Origin: Lactuca virosa
Taxonomy: Eukaryota > Streptophyta > Magnoliopsida > Asterales > Asteraceae
DNA length: 64,000 nucleotides
Direction: 5' to 3'
Assembly: GCA_928212115.1 (NCBI GenBank)
Contig: CAKMRJ010004445.1
Span: 83,539,777-83,603,776 of the forward strand
In this document: positions 46,024 to 54,767 of the stretch, piece after piece
How positions within the stretch are numbered: the stretch's first letter is position 1
Layout: every line of letters starts with the position of its first letter
Program-made: the position numbers and the translations under genes
Notes under the pieces: model-generated
Seen by the model: only the letters and a program-made list of their open reading frames with translations
Databases searched by the model: none
What the model was told of the DNA's origin: nothing

Positions 46024-46963
46024 AAATAGATTAAAGGTGGGGGTGGAAAAATGTAGGTGTTTGGTGGGTAATATGTTATGAAGATAAGTAGCGGTGTGTA
46101 GAGCCTCTACCCAAAATTGAAGGGGTAAATGGGTATGAGTCATAAGAGTGTGGGTGATGTCGTTTAAGCGACAAAGCATCCGTTCAACCTGACCATTTTT
46201 TTGGGAGGTTTGGAGACAAGAAAAGCGAAAGGTAAGGTCGTTGGTTGAAACAAGCCGATGAAATTTGTAAAAATTGGTAAAAGTTTCTAATTTATATTTT
46301 AATGGGTACACCCATACATCAAGAGTGAAATTATCGATCAAGACCATATAGTATTTGTAATTGGATTTACTCAAAATTGGAGAAGTCCACAAATCACAAT
46401 GTATTAAATCAAAAGGTGCAAGGGTAACCAAGTGAGAATCATAAAATGGTAAATGTGTGTGTTTAGAATGTTGACACGAGTGACAAAAATACTTGGCTGT
46501 AGCCTTATTACAATGGATTGAAAAACGAGTACAAAGTAAATCCAAAATTGACTCGCCAGGTGGCCTAGCCGGTTGTGCCACTGATCTGTAGTAGTAGAGA
46601 GACAAGCTGAAGCGATGGGTGGTGATGTGAAGAGGTAGAGTTCTCAGAGCTATTGTGTCGGGACATGAGGGCTCCACTCTTGAGATCCTTCACGGAAAAG
46701 CCAAAAGGATCAAATTCAACGGATGTATTATTGTCAATAGTAAACTTACAAACATATAATAAATTTTTGATAATGTTGGGTGTGAAAAGAATATTATTTA
46801 GGCGGTAGGTTTGGTTTGGTAATTTGTGGGTTGAATTGCCAGACCCATGAATTGGAATTGTCTTGCCTTCTCCAACAAAAATAGAGTTAACAGGAGAAGA
46901 AAACAAAGGTGTAGTGATTTTACCTTGATCTGTAGTAACATGAGAAAATGCTCCAGAGTCCAT
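46024..46963 (-). pseudogene. Element I pol: protease and integrase core
   Basis: Protease MDSGAFSHVTTDQGK (copia DSGA form), then pre-integrase text around a broken zinc region (CNKATAKYFCHSCQHSKHTHLPF) and the integrase core (FDLIHCDLWTSPILSKSNYK, YYMVLIDNFT, then GQVERMLCRLNDITHTLM where the third acidic residue sits). A frameshift lies near 46600. It ends at the J insertion; the rest of the integrase is at 38968. Confidence 0.85.
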
Positions 46964-46984
46964 ATACCATTGGGGGTCATGAGG

Positions 46985-48080
46985 ATTTAAATGAACTTGT
47001 TGGAGAGCCTGAGATAAATCATTGGGATTAAAAACATTATAACCTCCAAAATCAGTTGTTGGAACAGCTTCATGAGTAGGAGTAGACCGGTGAGCAAATT
47101 GGGTTGGAGGGGAGGATCGTTGGGCAGCTCCCTGTTGAGGCGAGTAAGTGGGATAGTGATATGGGGTTGAATAAGTAGGTTGAGTTGGGTAGGGTGCAGG
47201 ATGTGGTGTCCATGATTGTTGTCCCCACTGATGCGATTGCCATTGTTGATGAGGAGCATTCCACTGTTGCTGCGAGTAGCCGCAACCACGATGTCTGTCG
47301 GAACAGCCTCAACCACCAGTGTTGTGTGCTGGAGCAGCGGAACGATTGTCTTGAGGGTCGACAAGAACTGATTGAATCGGGTTTTTTCCGGGCAGCCACA
47401 CGTTGTTGCTCTAATTGAATCATGTTGCGTGCGGTATCCCAACTAATATCGAAGCTTTGGTTGATAAAGGATGTGACGGTGTCGAACTTGGGGGGGTAGG
47501 CCTCGAACAAGTTGAAGGATAAGCTGAGATTCAGATACGGGATTATCAATGTCTCCGAGTTGTTCAGTAAGATCAAAAAGTTGTTAACAATAATCGTCCA
47601 TAGACAAATAGGTACTGAGAGTAAGATAGCAGAACTCTCCTTCACGGGCCGCCGCCCTTGATCCTTTGTTACTGTGGTAAATCTTTTGAATTCGGAGCCA
47701 AGCCGCACGAGCGGTCGTTTTGATCTCTAGCATTCTGCCAAGAACCTCATCTGAAATAGTAGCATAGATCCACTGTAGAACTAGTGCATCGATTTCTTTC
47801 CATTGGGTGTAGCCTTCGTCTGTCTCCTTCGGTGGTTTTGTGTCATCGATGTGATCAACAACTTTATATGCAGTGGCGTGAAGTGTGAACAATTTTGTCC
47901 AAGCCGAGTATATAACTTTAGATCCGTGAAGAGTGCGGACTTTGGTTTGGATATTTGTGACTTTGTAAGCCGGGTGTAAGGCAGCATGAGTCTTGGAGTC
48001 GGAAGATCCTGGTTTATCTCCCTTGGAGGTGACACAGTAAAAAATGTCAAAGGCAGCAGAGATAAAAGAATAAAAAATAA
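46985..48080 (-). pseudogene. Element I gag (UBN2/Retrotran_gag-like)
   Basis: From about 48050, minus-strand frames read HPAYKVTNIQTKVRTL, KLFTLHATAYKVVDHIDD, QWKEIDALVLQWIYATI, ARAAWLRIQKIYHSNKG and SRAAAREGEF, then after frameshifts a Gln/Pro/Tyr/His-rich tail around 47300-47050. This is the gag of Ale-type copia elements. No intact zinc knuckle was seen. Several frameshifts and stops interrupt it. Confidence 0.8.
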
Positions 48081-48123
48081 ATAAATAAAAATCAAGGGAT
48101 GCTGTTAGGGTTTCAGAACCATA

Positions 48124-48135
48124 GCTCTGATACCA
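48124..48135 (-). other. Element I primer binding site
   Basis: The minus-strand TGGTATCAGAGC directly follows the LTR end ACTTTCA, complementary to initiator Met tRNA. Confidence 0.85.
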
Positions 48136-48297
48136 TGAAAGTAGATTGGGATTGAAGGAATCGATCCCCTGTATTGATTATTAAAACCCATATAGGGGAA
48201 GAATTACATGGAAAATACAGCCACTATTTTAGGAATAGATAACAATAAATACAATACAATCTATATCTAAGTGTGAGATTTGAGTCGGTCTCTAATA
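48136..48297 (-). repeat. Element I 5' LTR (about 160 bp)
   Basis: The minus strand ends CTACTTTCA before the PBS. Its start is near TATTAGAGACCGACTC at 48297 (the expected TG has become TA). Short LTRs are usual for the Ale clade. The partner LTR is not in the window. Confidence 0.6.
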
Positions 48298-49393
48298 ATT
48301 TGTTTGTAAATAAAATTTACTTGTTAGTTTCATTTATATACCTAGTAAATACATATTAGAAGTTAGTTTTCTGCTGTCATAATTCTGTAAGTTTAGTTTT
48401 CTGTATTGATTTCTGTTTCAATTTACGGTGTTGAATTAAAGGTTATTTATCATGCTTGATGCTGGTGTTATCCTCTCTGCTGGTATATTTTTATGTTGCC
48501 CCATGCGTAGAAAGGAAATAACTTAAATTTTCCTAATAGAATGAAATCATATCTTTTAGAAATTCTATCTTTTGGTGGCTGCATATGCTGACTAACAAGC
48601 AAGCTTTTTGTAAACAATATCTGCAGTGGATCGTCGTGCATGACTTATTTCTTTTCTTTTCTTTTTTTTCTCATTTTTTATATACATTAATATACAATTT
48701 CTCCTCTGTTGTAGTTTTAGATTGGTGAAAAGTTAATGATATGCCCTGCAATGTGGAATCGTCATCAATATTATTTGCTGAAATTGTCACAAAGTTGGAG
48801 GATTTGAAAATGAGTGCTAACTGAGACGTACATTTTTGAGTTAAACACAACACTATACATGTTGATTGTGGTTTACATTTTTTTCATATTTGGTATTTCA
48901 CTTGATCTATCATTTTGTAATTCATCCCGAAAGTAATTAGTGTGGTATCTCTGTCACTAATGATGCTAAGATAGACCTTAGAAACATTAGACTTGTAGTC
49001 AATTAAGTTATATTAGTAGTTTTGTAGGTGTAGTACAAATCAGTTTCAATGAATGAGAGGCAATCTGCAGAAAATTCCAATGATGAATTATACAAGAAAA
49101 TAAAGCAGAAATGAACTTTGCAACTTGGTCGATTAATTGCGATAAGAAGTTGTAGGTTTAAGTAGTAAGTGAGAGAACGAGTGTTCTGCATTTTAGTATA
49201 AAGTGTTTAAAAATTAAATTCATAAAAAGTTTGGAGTTTTACACAACATTTCTACTTGTCTCTTTCAAATGTTAAAGAATAGCGATTTCTCATACAAATG
49301 GATCGCTAGGGAGAAAGTCGGACGGGATTTTATACTTGAACAACAGGAGGAACAAATGATACAACGTATTTATACTCCAACACACTGAAATAA
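48298..49393. other. Downstream flank of NLR copy 1; duplicated part begins at about 48543
   Basis: Bases 48298-48542 are unique AT-rich text. From TGAAATCATATC (about 48543) onward the sequence matches 59677-60527 almost perfectly. It contains no gene I can support, only short frames with stops, and probably holds the 3' UTR and terminator of the NLR gene. Confidence 0.6.
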
Positions 49394-50040
49394 CTAATTA
49401 ACATCTCTATTAATGTACACCTTCGAATCATTTAAGCTGACAGAATTTGCTTCACGCGGTGCTCCCCGTTTAACCGTTTCTTTATTTAGCCCATTGCAAC
49501 CATTGAACCTCAAATGTCGGATAGATGACATGTTAGTTAACCACATAGGCAGCTCTTGTATTCCGAATTTACGTATTTGTAACCAAGTCAGTGAGGTGAG
49601 CTGTTGTATTTCTTCTGGCATTGACTCCAAATCATCCCAACCTTCCAAAGATAACTTGTGAAGGTGGTTCCTTAACTTCTCAATGCCTTGGAGACTCGGG
49701 AAAGAATTGAGCTCCTTTGAGAACGGACCAAGTACCAAATGGTTTAAGAAGGCAAAACAGTCAAACATTTTTAGAGGCAAGGAATTCATTTTGCTGCAGT
49801 TGGTAATTTTCAAAGTCTTCAAAGAATGACACTGGTTGGGCAAATTGGTTATTCCTAAAAGACTATCACAACTGGAAATTACTAAAATTTTGAGAGATGT
49901 GAGGCCTTGTATGCTCTTAATGGACACCAGACCTGTGCAGTAACATATACTTAAGGAGACAAGAGGATGGAGATGGCATTCATCTAAGATAATAATCTTT
50001 GGGCAAAGACCAATCTCCAAGCTCTGGAGGAAAGGTGATA
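49394..50040 (-). pseudogene. NLR copy 1: last LRR block, cut off by frameshift
   Basis: Continues the LRR region in the next frame after the T-run at 50044-50047 (four T; copy 2 has five at the same place). It holds LRR text (SLEIGLCPKIIILDE, LTSLKILVISSCDSLLGI, HSLKTLKITNCSKMNSLP, LHKLSLEGWDDLESMPEEI, LTSLTWLQIRKFGIQELP) and ends ...SKVYINRDVN with the stop at 49394-49396. In copy 2 this block is in frame with the rest of the LRRs. As it stands, the copy 1 protein lacks these residues (about 215). Confidence 0.88.
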
Positions 50041-53000
50041 TCATTTTGAGTTGTTGGGTGCTCCATCTACCCACTTTTCCAGTCTTTCCATATTCCATAG
50101 TTTTAGAGATCTCAACGATAGAGACAAAGGCTTCGTTGATCCAGTAACATCAGAACTCCTTAAGCATGTCAAGTTGTCCATATGCTCCAACACAAGATCC
50201 CGAAGATGTGGTAGCAGCTCAAGCATTGGAAGAAAGCGGCAGCTCCTACAGAAAGATAATTTGATCTCCACCAGCTTGTCAAGGGGAGTCCATTTCCTTT
50301 CAATATCAATTGCAGATGGCAGGTAATTATCACCAGAAAAATTGGCTATTCCTAAAAGACTATGGCAACGATTGATAGATAAAGATTCAAGAGATGTTAG
50401 GCCTTGTATGCTCTTAATGAACACTAGACCATTGCAGTTCGATATCTCTAAGGAAACAAGAGAGTGGGGATGGAATTCATCTAAGAGAATAATCTTTGGG
50501 CAATAACCAATCACCAACTTCTCAAGGACATGCGATATCATTTTTGAGCTGTTGGGTGCTCCAGCTATCCACCATTCCAGTCTTTTCATATTCCATACTT
50601 TTAGAGATCTCAACGATAGAGACAAAGGCTTCGTTGATCCAGTAACATCAGAACTCCTTAAGCATGTCAAGCTGTCCATATGCTCCAACACAAGATCCCG
50701 CAGATGTGGTAGGTGCTCAAGTGTCGGAAGAGAGAGGCAGCTACGACAGTCAGATAATGTGATTGACATGAGGTTGTTAAGGGGTGTCCATTTCCCTTCG
50801 ATATTGATTGCCATCTTCATTACCCATTCCGGAAAATTATCACCAGAAAATCTTTTAATTGTCAATGTTTTCAGATCTCCAGGGGGTTGCAAGCCTTCCA
50901 ATACATCCTTGTTGTTTCTGTTGGCACCTTTATTGTGCCCACTCCATTCGAATCCAATATTGGATAACTTTTTCTTGCTAGCTAAATCTGCCTTGACAGC
51001 ATCCTCTTTCCTGCTAACATTTTCTAGAGCGGAAATGCAGAGATATCCGCTAAGGTTATTTAGATGACGTAGCACTTCAATACCATGTCCCATACTACTA
51101 AGCACTGTGAAGGAAGACAAATTTCGAAGAGAGGTCAGGTGTCCTACAATATTGGCGGGAATCTCCATGTGACCCTGGAAATATCGCAGGCTTATCAAAT
51201 TTCTCATGGATTCTGGGAACTGCTCGAATCCAAAAGGCAACTTTAGAGTTTGCAAGTGGTATAATTTACCAATAGATTCCGGAAGAACATAGATCTCCGT
51301 ATATGACAAATCAAGATGCCTGAGATGCACCAACTCTCCAATTGAATCGTGTAACTTATGTATATGATATCCTTTGAGTTTTAGGATTCGCATGCAGTTG
51401 AATCGTTGAAATGAAAATTTCTTCTCAACTTCACCCTCGATGAACAATGTACGCAATCTTCTAGCCACTGTATCCCTTTCAATGAGCTTAGAAATCTTGC
51501 CTTCTGATTCCTCAAACAATTGGTAAAAAACGAGATGCTTAACCTGAGGAATACGAGTGATATCATTATTCTTCACACCCGTCAGAACTAAGATTTCTTG
51601 TGTCGAAAGTGATAACAAAAGATCATGCACCAGATCATGCATACTACAATGAGTGATGTGACTATACCCATCCTTTTTAACATCTAACTGGAACAACGAA
51701 TTGTTAACCAATATTTGAAAAATATCATTTCCCACATCCTCCATCTCCTTGTTTTTTGCCTCATCAGCTTGAACCAACCCTAAAGCCATCCAAAGTCGAA
51801 CTAGTTCTCCCTTTTCCATGATCGTATCTTTCTTAAAGATGGAACAATATACAAAGCATTGCTTGATAATAGAATTAGGAAGATTATCAAAGCTCAGTTC
51901 TAAACTCTTTTGAACTTTACCCATTCCTTCTTCTAAATCCCAAACCTTGCTGTTTTTGATGGACAACCATTTCTCTGGATCACTGCAATTTGCCAACATG
52001 CCACCTAATACATTTAGTACCAACGGTAAACCACTACACTTTTTCAAAATCTCACGACCTATCGCCTCCAATTCCGCCGAAGGCGATTCTTCTGCCAGAA
52101 ATGCTCTTTCTCTAAAGATTGACCAACACTCATCATTGGAAAGCCTTTCTAGACGACACGAATCCCTGATCATATCGTGAGTTCCGATTTCAAGTTTCCG
52201 TGTAGTGACAAGAATGCCACTTCCATTTTGTGAGTTTACATTTAACATACAAGTCCTAAACTCTTCCCAGTATGGCCTCTCTTCAACCCAAACGTCATCC
52301 AAGACGAGCAAATATTTTTTTCCTCTCAACTTCTCTTCAAGACTTTTAATTAAATTAACCTTAGATTCTGACTCTGGTTTCTTTCCAGCAAGAGATTCAT
52401 AGATCTTTGCAAGAAGAGTGATGATGTCAACCTTAACCGACACACACAACCATGCTCTCACATGAAAATAATCCTTGCTCTTTTTATCATTGTAAACCAA
52501 CTTAGCCAAAGCTGTCTTCCCAATACCGCCCATTCCCACAATGGGAACAACCGTAAATTTTTCTTCCGTTCTTGATACCGTTAAAAGCTCTATGATACGT
52601 AGTTTATCATCATCCCTCCCTACAATTTTAAATTCTTCTCGATGTGGAACAGTCTCCCGATAGAGGCGATCTGGAACAGGCTCAACAGGGTGCTCGTTTT
52701 GTAGTCCTAAACTGTTGGCTTGTGTATAGATCTCAAGCAACGATTTATTGATATTTTCGATTTTATGACCTATTTCATTATGAATTGAAAACTTTTTCAA
52801 GACTGGAAGAGATGATACCATTCTTTCACCCTGCTCTCGTTTCTTTATCTTACGCCTCAACATTTGGTAATCAATCTCATCCAACACATCATCAGCTTCA
52901 CCCACAACATCTTTTAGCTGCTTCAGCCACACCATCACAGCCGCCTGTGTATCCTTTTTTCCCTCCGCATCGAGCAACTTGGCACGAACCATCTCCAATG

Positions 53001-53121
53001 TTCTGTGGAGGCCAGTAAGCTTTTCTTCATAACCCCAAGCAATGGCGATTTCACCGACAGCGATAGTCAACACCTTTTTCAGTATCCCCTCGGCGGCAAT
53101 AACTACTAAAGCTTCGGCCAT
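50041..53121 (-). CDS. NLR copy 1: CC-NB-ARC-LRR disease-resistance protein, shortened
   Basis: Intracellular immune receptor of the CNL class, RGA-like. The start is the ATG at 53121 (MAEALVVIAAEG); the frame is open further only through a GTG. 1026 residues. Coiled coil about 1-130 with the EDVID-type motif EADDVLDEID (75-84). NB-ARC has P-loop GMGGIGKT (196-203), kinase-2 LLVLDDVW (271-278), RNBS-B GSGILVTTR (300-308), GLPL (364-367), RNBS-D CFVYCSIF (422-429) and MHD (494-496). LRRs run from about 520 to the end, including a 166-residue block present twice. A missing T at 50044-50047 ends it at GAPNNSK plus a stop, before the last LRRs. All ATPase motifs are intact, so a truncated receptor remains possible. 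Confidence 0.93.
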   Translation of the reverse strand: MAEALVVIAAEGILKKVLTIAVGEIAIAWGYEEKLTGLHRTLEMVRAKLLDAEGKKDTQAAVMVWLKQLKDVVGEADDVLDEIDYQMLRRKIKKREQGERMVSSLPVLKKFSIHNEIGHKIENINKSLLEIYTQANSLGLQNEHPVEPVPDRLYRETVPHREEFKIVGRDDDKLRIIELLTVSRTEEKFTVVPIVGMGGIGKTALAKLVYNDKKSKDYFHVRAWLCVSVKVDIITLLAKIYESLAGKKPESESKVNLIKSLEEKLRGKKYLLVLDDVWVEERPYWEEFRTCMLNVNSQNGSGILVTTRKLEIGTHDMIRDSCRLERLSNDECWSIFRERAFLAEESPSAELEAIGREILKKCSGLPLVLNVLGGMLANCSDPEKWLSIKNSKVWDLEEGMGKVQKSLELSFDNLPNSIIKQCFVYCSIFKKDTIMEKGELVRLWMALGLVQADEAKNKEMEDVGNDIFQILVNNSLFQLDVKKDGYSHITHCSMHDLVHDLLLSLSTQEILVLTGVKNNDITRIPQVKHLVFYQLFEESEGKISKLIERDTVARRLRTLFIEGEVEKKFSFQRFNCMRILKLKGYHIHKLHDSIGELVHLRHLDLSYTEIYVLPESIGKLYHLQTLKLPFGFEQFPESMRNLISLRYFQGHMEIPANIVGHLTSLRNLSSFTVLSSMGHGIEVLRHLNNLSGYLCISALENVSRKEDAVKADLASKKKLSNIGFEWSGHNKGANRNNKDVLEGLQPPGDLKTLTIKRFSGDNFPEWVMKMAINIEGKWTPLNNLMSITLSDCRSCLSLPTLEHLPHLRDLVLEHMDSLTCLRSSDVTGSTKPLSLSLRSLKVWNMKRLEWWIAGAPNSSKMISHVLEKLVIGYCPKIILLDEFHPHSLVSLEISNCNGLVFIKSIQGLTSLESLSINRCHSLLGIANFSGDNYLPSAIDIERKWTPLDKLVEIKLSFCRSCRFLPMLELLPHLRDLVLEHMDNLTCLRSSDVTGSTKPLSLSLRSLKLWNMERLEKWVDGAPNNSK

Positions 53122-53894
53122 TTTCACTGTTGAGAAATCAAGAGAGTGAGATTATGAGAGAGACTGAGAGGGATGGAAAGAAGCTAGTGAAATGTGACGG
53201 AAACAAATCAAGTCTCAAGCATGTCCTTTCTTCATTTCTTACTCTTTTTTATGTTTATTAATATATCATTTTGTTTACTCTCGTACTTTTTGTATGCAAT
53301 ATTTTGTACATATACACCAGTTTATTTTTTATTTTTTTTTAGTTTCGTATGCATGTTGTTGTATGAATATAAACATAATAATTAAACAAGATCACTTAAT
53401 TATAATAAAAGATGGTTTTCTGTTAGATTTAGATTGAAGAGTAGAGTAGTGTGCATGTGTAAGCATAAAATAAAAGATGGTTTTCTGTTTGATTTAGATT
53501 TTCTGTTAGATTTATAAATAAATAAATAAATAAATAAGAGTAAAATGTAATTTCTTTTTATATATTAGAACAGCTTACATATACACAATGATTTACTCTT
53601 AAATCTATATCTTTCGTCCATAGCTGGAATTGAAACCTCAACTTTTGGCTTTTGGCTGAGAGACACATATTTATCAACTCAGATATTGTTAAAGCAAATA
53701 CCCTTTGAGAGAGACATATTTATCAACTCATGATATTGATAAGCCAAATGCCCTTTGATAATAAACTGCAAATTTGGTTTCTAAAAACTATAGATAAGAT
53801 TCAAAAAAATTTCAATTTGCACAGGTAAAAACATGATACTTTTTTTTTTCTGAACTTGGTCCCTACATTTAAAAACCATTTATTTATTCAAGGG
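53122..53894. other. Upstream region of NLR copy 1
   Basis: On the minus strand the ATG is preceded by a CT-rich leader (ctctcagtctctctcataatctcac), common in plant 5' UTRs, and by AT-rich text. A (AAAT)n run lies at about 53514-53537. No other gene seen. Confidence 0.5.
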
Positions 53895-54107
53895 GTAAAT
53901 TACACAAATGGTACATGTGGTTTCGGGTAATTTGTGTGGGTAGTCTTTAACTATATGTCTTTAACTTGGACGGTCTACATCGTTCCATTCGGAGAGGACA
54001 CGAGGGAAGATACATGCGTAAGGGTAGGAGTGGGGGATGTGCAATTTTATTTGTGTAATTATAAATTATGAAATTAATTGGAAAAAATATGGGCAATATA
54101 GTCTTTT

Positions 54108-54108
<1 letters not shown>

Positions 54109-54165
<57 letters not shown>
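54109..54165. repeat. (AC)n(AT)n compound microsatellite
   Basis: About ten AC units followed by about 19 AT units, ending at the foldback element. Confidence 0.95.
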
Positions 54166-54170
<5 letters not shown>

Positions 54171-54567
54171 AAGAGAATATACCTAACAACCTTATATAAG
54201 CTTAGGTAGCTAACCACATTATACTACGTCGTTTTACATTATATTTTCATTGCAATCGTCCAAGGTTCTTAAATTTCAACCCTTAACGGGATTTACTTCC
54301 AACATTTTCAGACATTCACCTTTATATTCCTCTTACATCATTTGAATTGTAGCGGTAGTATATGAAGCCCACTAGGAGGTATTCGACAGAAAGACGTCAT
54401 TTGAAGGAAGATAATGGTGAAAGTCCAAAGGTTTGGAAGTAATCAAGTTACGAGGTTGAATTTTAAGAACTTTTGGCGATTACAATGCAAATATGATACA
54501 AAATTACGTAATATGATGTGGTTAGGTACCTAAGCTTATATAAGATTGTTAGGTATATTCATTTTAC

Positions 54568-54569
<2 letters not shown>
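54166..54569. mobile_element. Foldback MITE (404 bp) lying between TA microsatellites
   Basis: Starts GGGTAAAGAGAATATACCT and ends AGGTATATTCATTTTACCC. The arms pair over most of the length: the first 55 bases at about 90 percent, then a weaker match to near the centre (cattgcaatcgtccaag against the complement of cttttggcgattacaatg). No ORF. Both ends abut TA runs, so a TA target duplication of the Stowaway/Mariner kind is likely but cannot be read. Confidence 0.7.

Positions 54570-54655
<86 letters not shown>
54570..54655. repeat. (TA)n microsatellite
   Basis: About 85 bases of alternating TA right of the foldback element. Confidence 0.95.
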
Positions 54656-54657
<2 letters not shown>

Positions 54658-54767
54658 GAAGGACCAAACATGCAAAAAAACACATCATTTGACCGTCCAA
54701 GTTAAAAGAAATTAGTGATTAACTAAGTAAATTATCTCAAACCACAAGGATCATTCCTGTAATTTAC

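Larger units (their letters stand above)
36038..48297 (-). mobile_element. Element I: Ale/Retrofit-like Ty1/copia, host layer of the nest
   Basis: A minus-strand copia with 5' LTR (48136-48297), PBS (48124-48135), gag, protease and integrase (46024-48080), integrase end, RT and RNase H (36965-38968) and the pol C-terminus (36050-36190). J and H split it, each with a perfect TSD. The 3' LTR expected left of 36050 is replaced by A, which suggests A inserted just downstream of the I pol stop and that the rest of I lies outside the window. Confidence 0.75.
53895..54767. mobile_element. Inverted-repeat element (about 870 bp) with 75-85-bp imperfect terminal repeats
   Basis: The left end GTAAATTACACAAATGGTACATGTGGTTT... 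to ACTTGGACGGTC (53895-53978) is repeated inverted at 54691-54767 (GACCGTCCAAGTT ... GTAATTTAC). Inside lie AC/TA microsatellites and the foldback element. No transposase ORF, so a MITE or solo structure. TSD unclear. Confidence 0.6.

Noticed and set aside
50552..51067. 171-codon plus-strand frame in the NLR (and its twin at 61687-62202)
   Set aside because: Antisense shadow of the LRR coding region; no motif, and repeated only because the LRR block is.
53122..53127. Start of NLR copy 1 two codons upstream of the ATG
   Set aside because: The upstream codon is GTG, not ATG. MAEAL at 53121 is the first ATG and the usual CNL start.
53947..54715. YIYIYI frames at 53947-54189, 54518-54715, 59524-59862 and 39354-39566
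   Set aside because: Translations of TA microsatellites.
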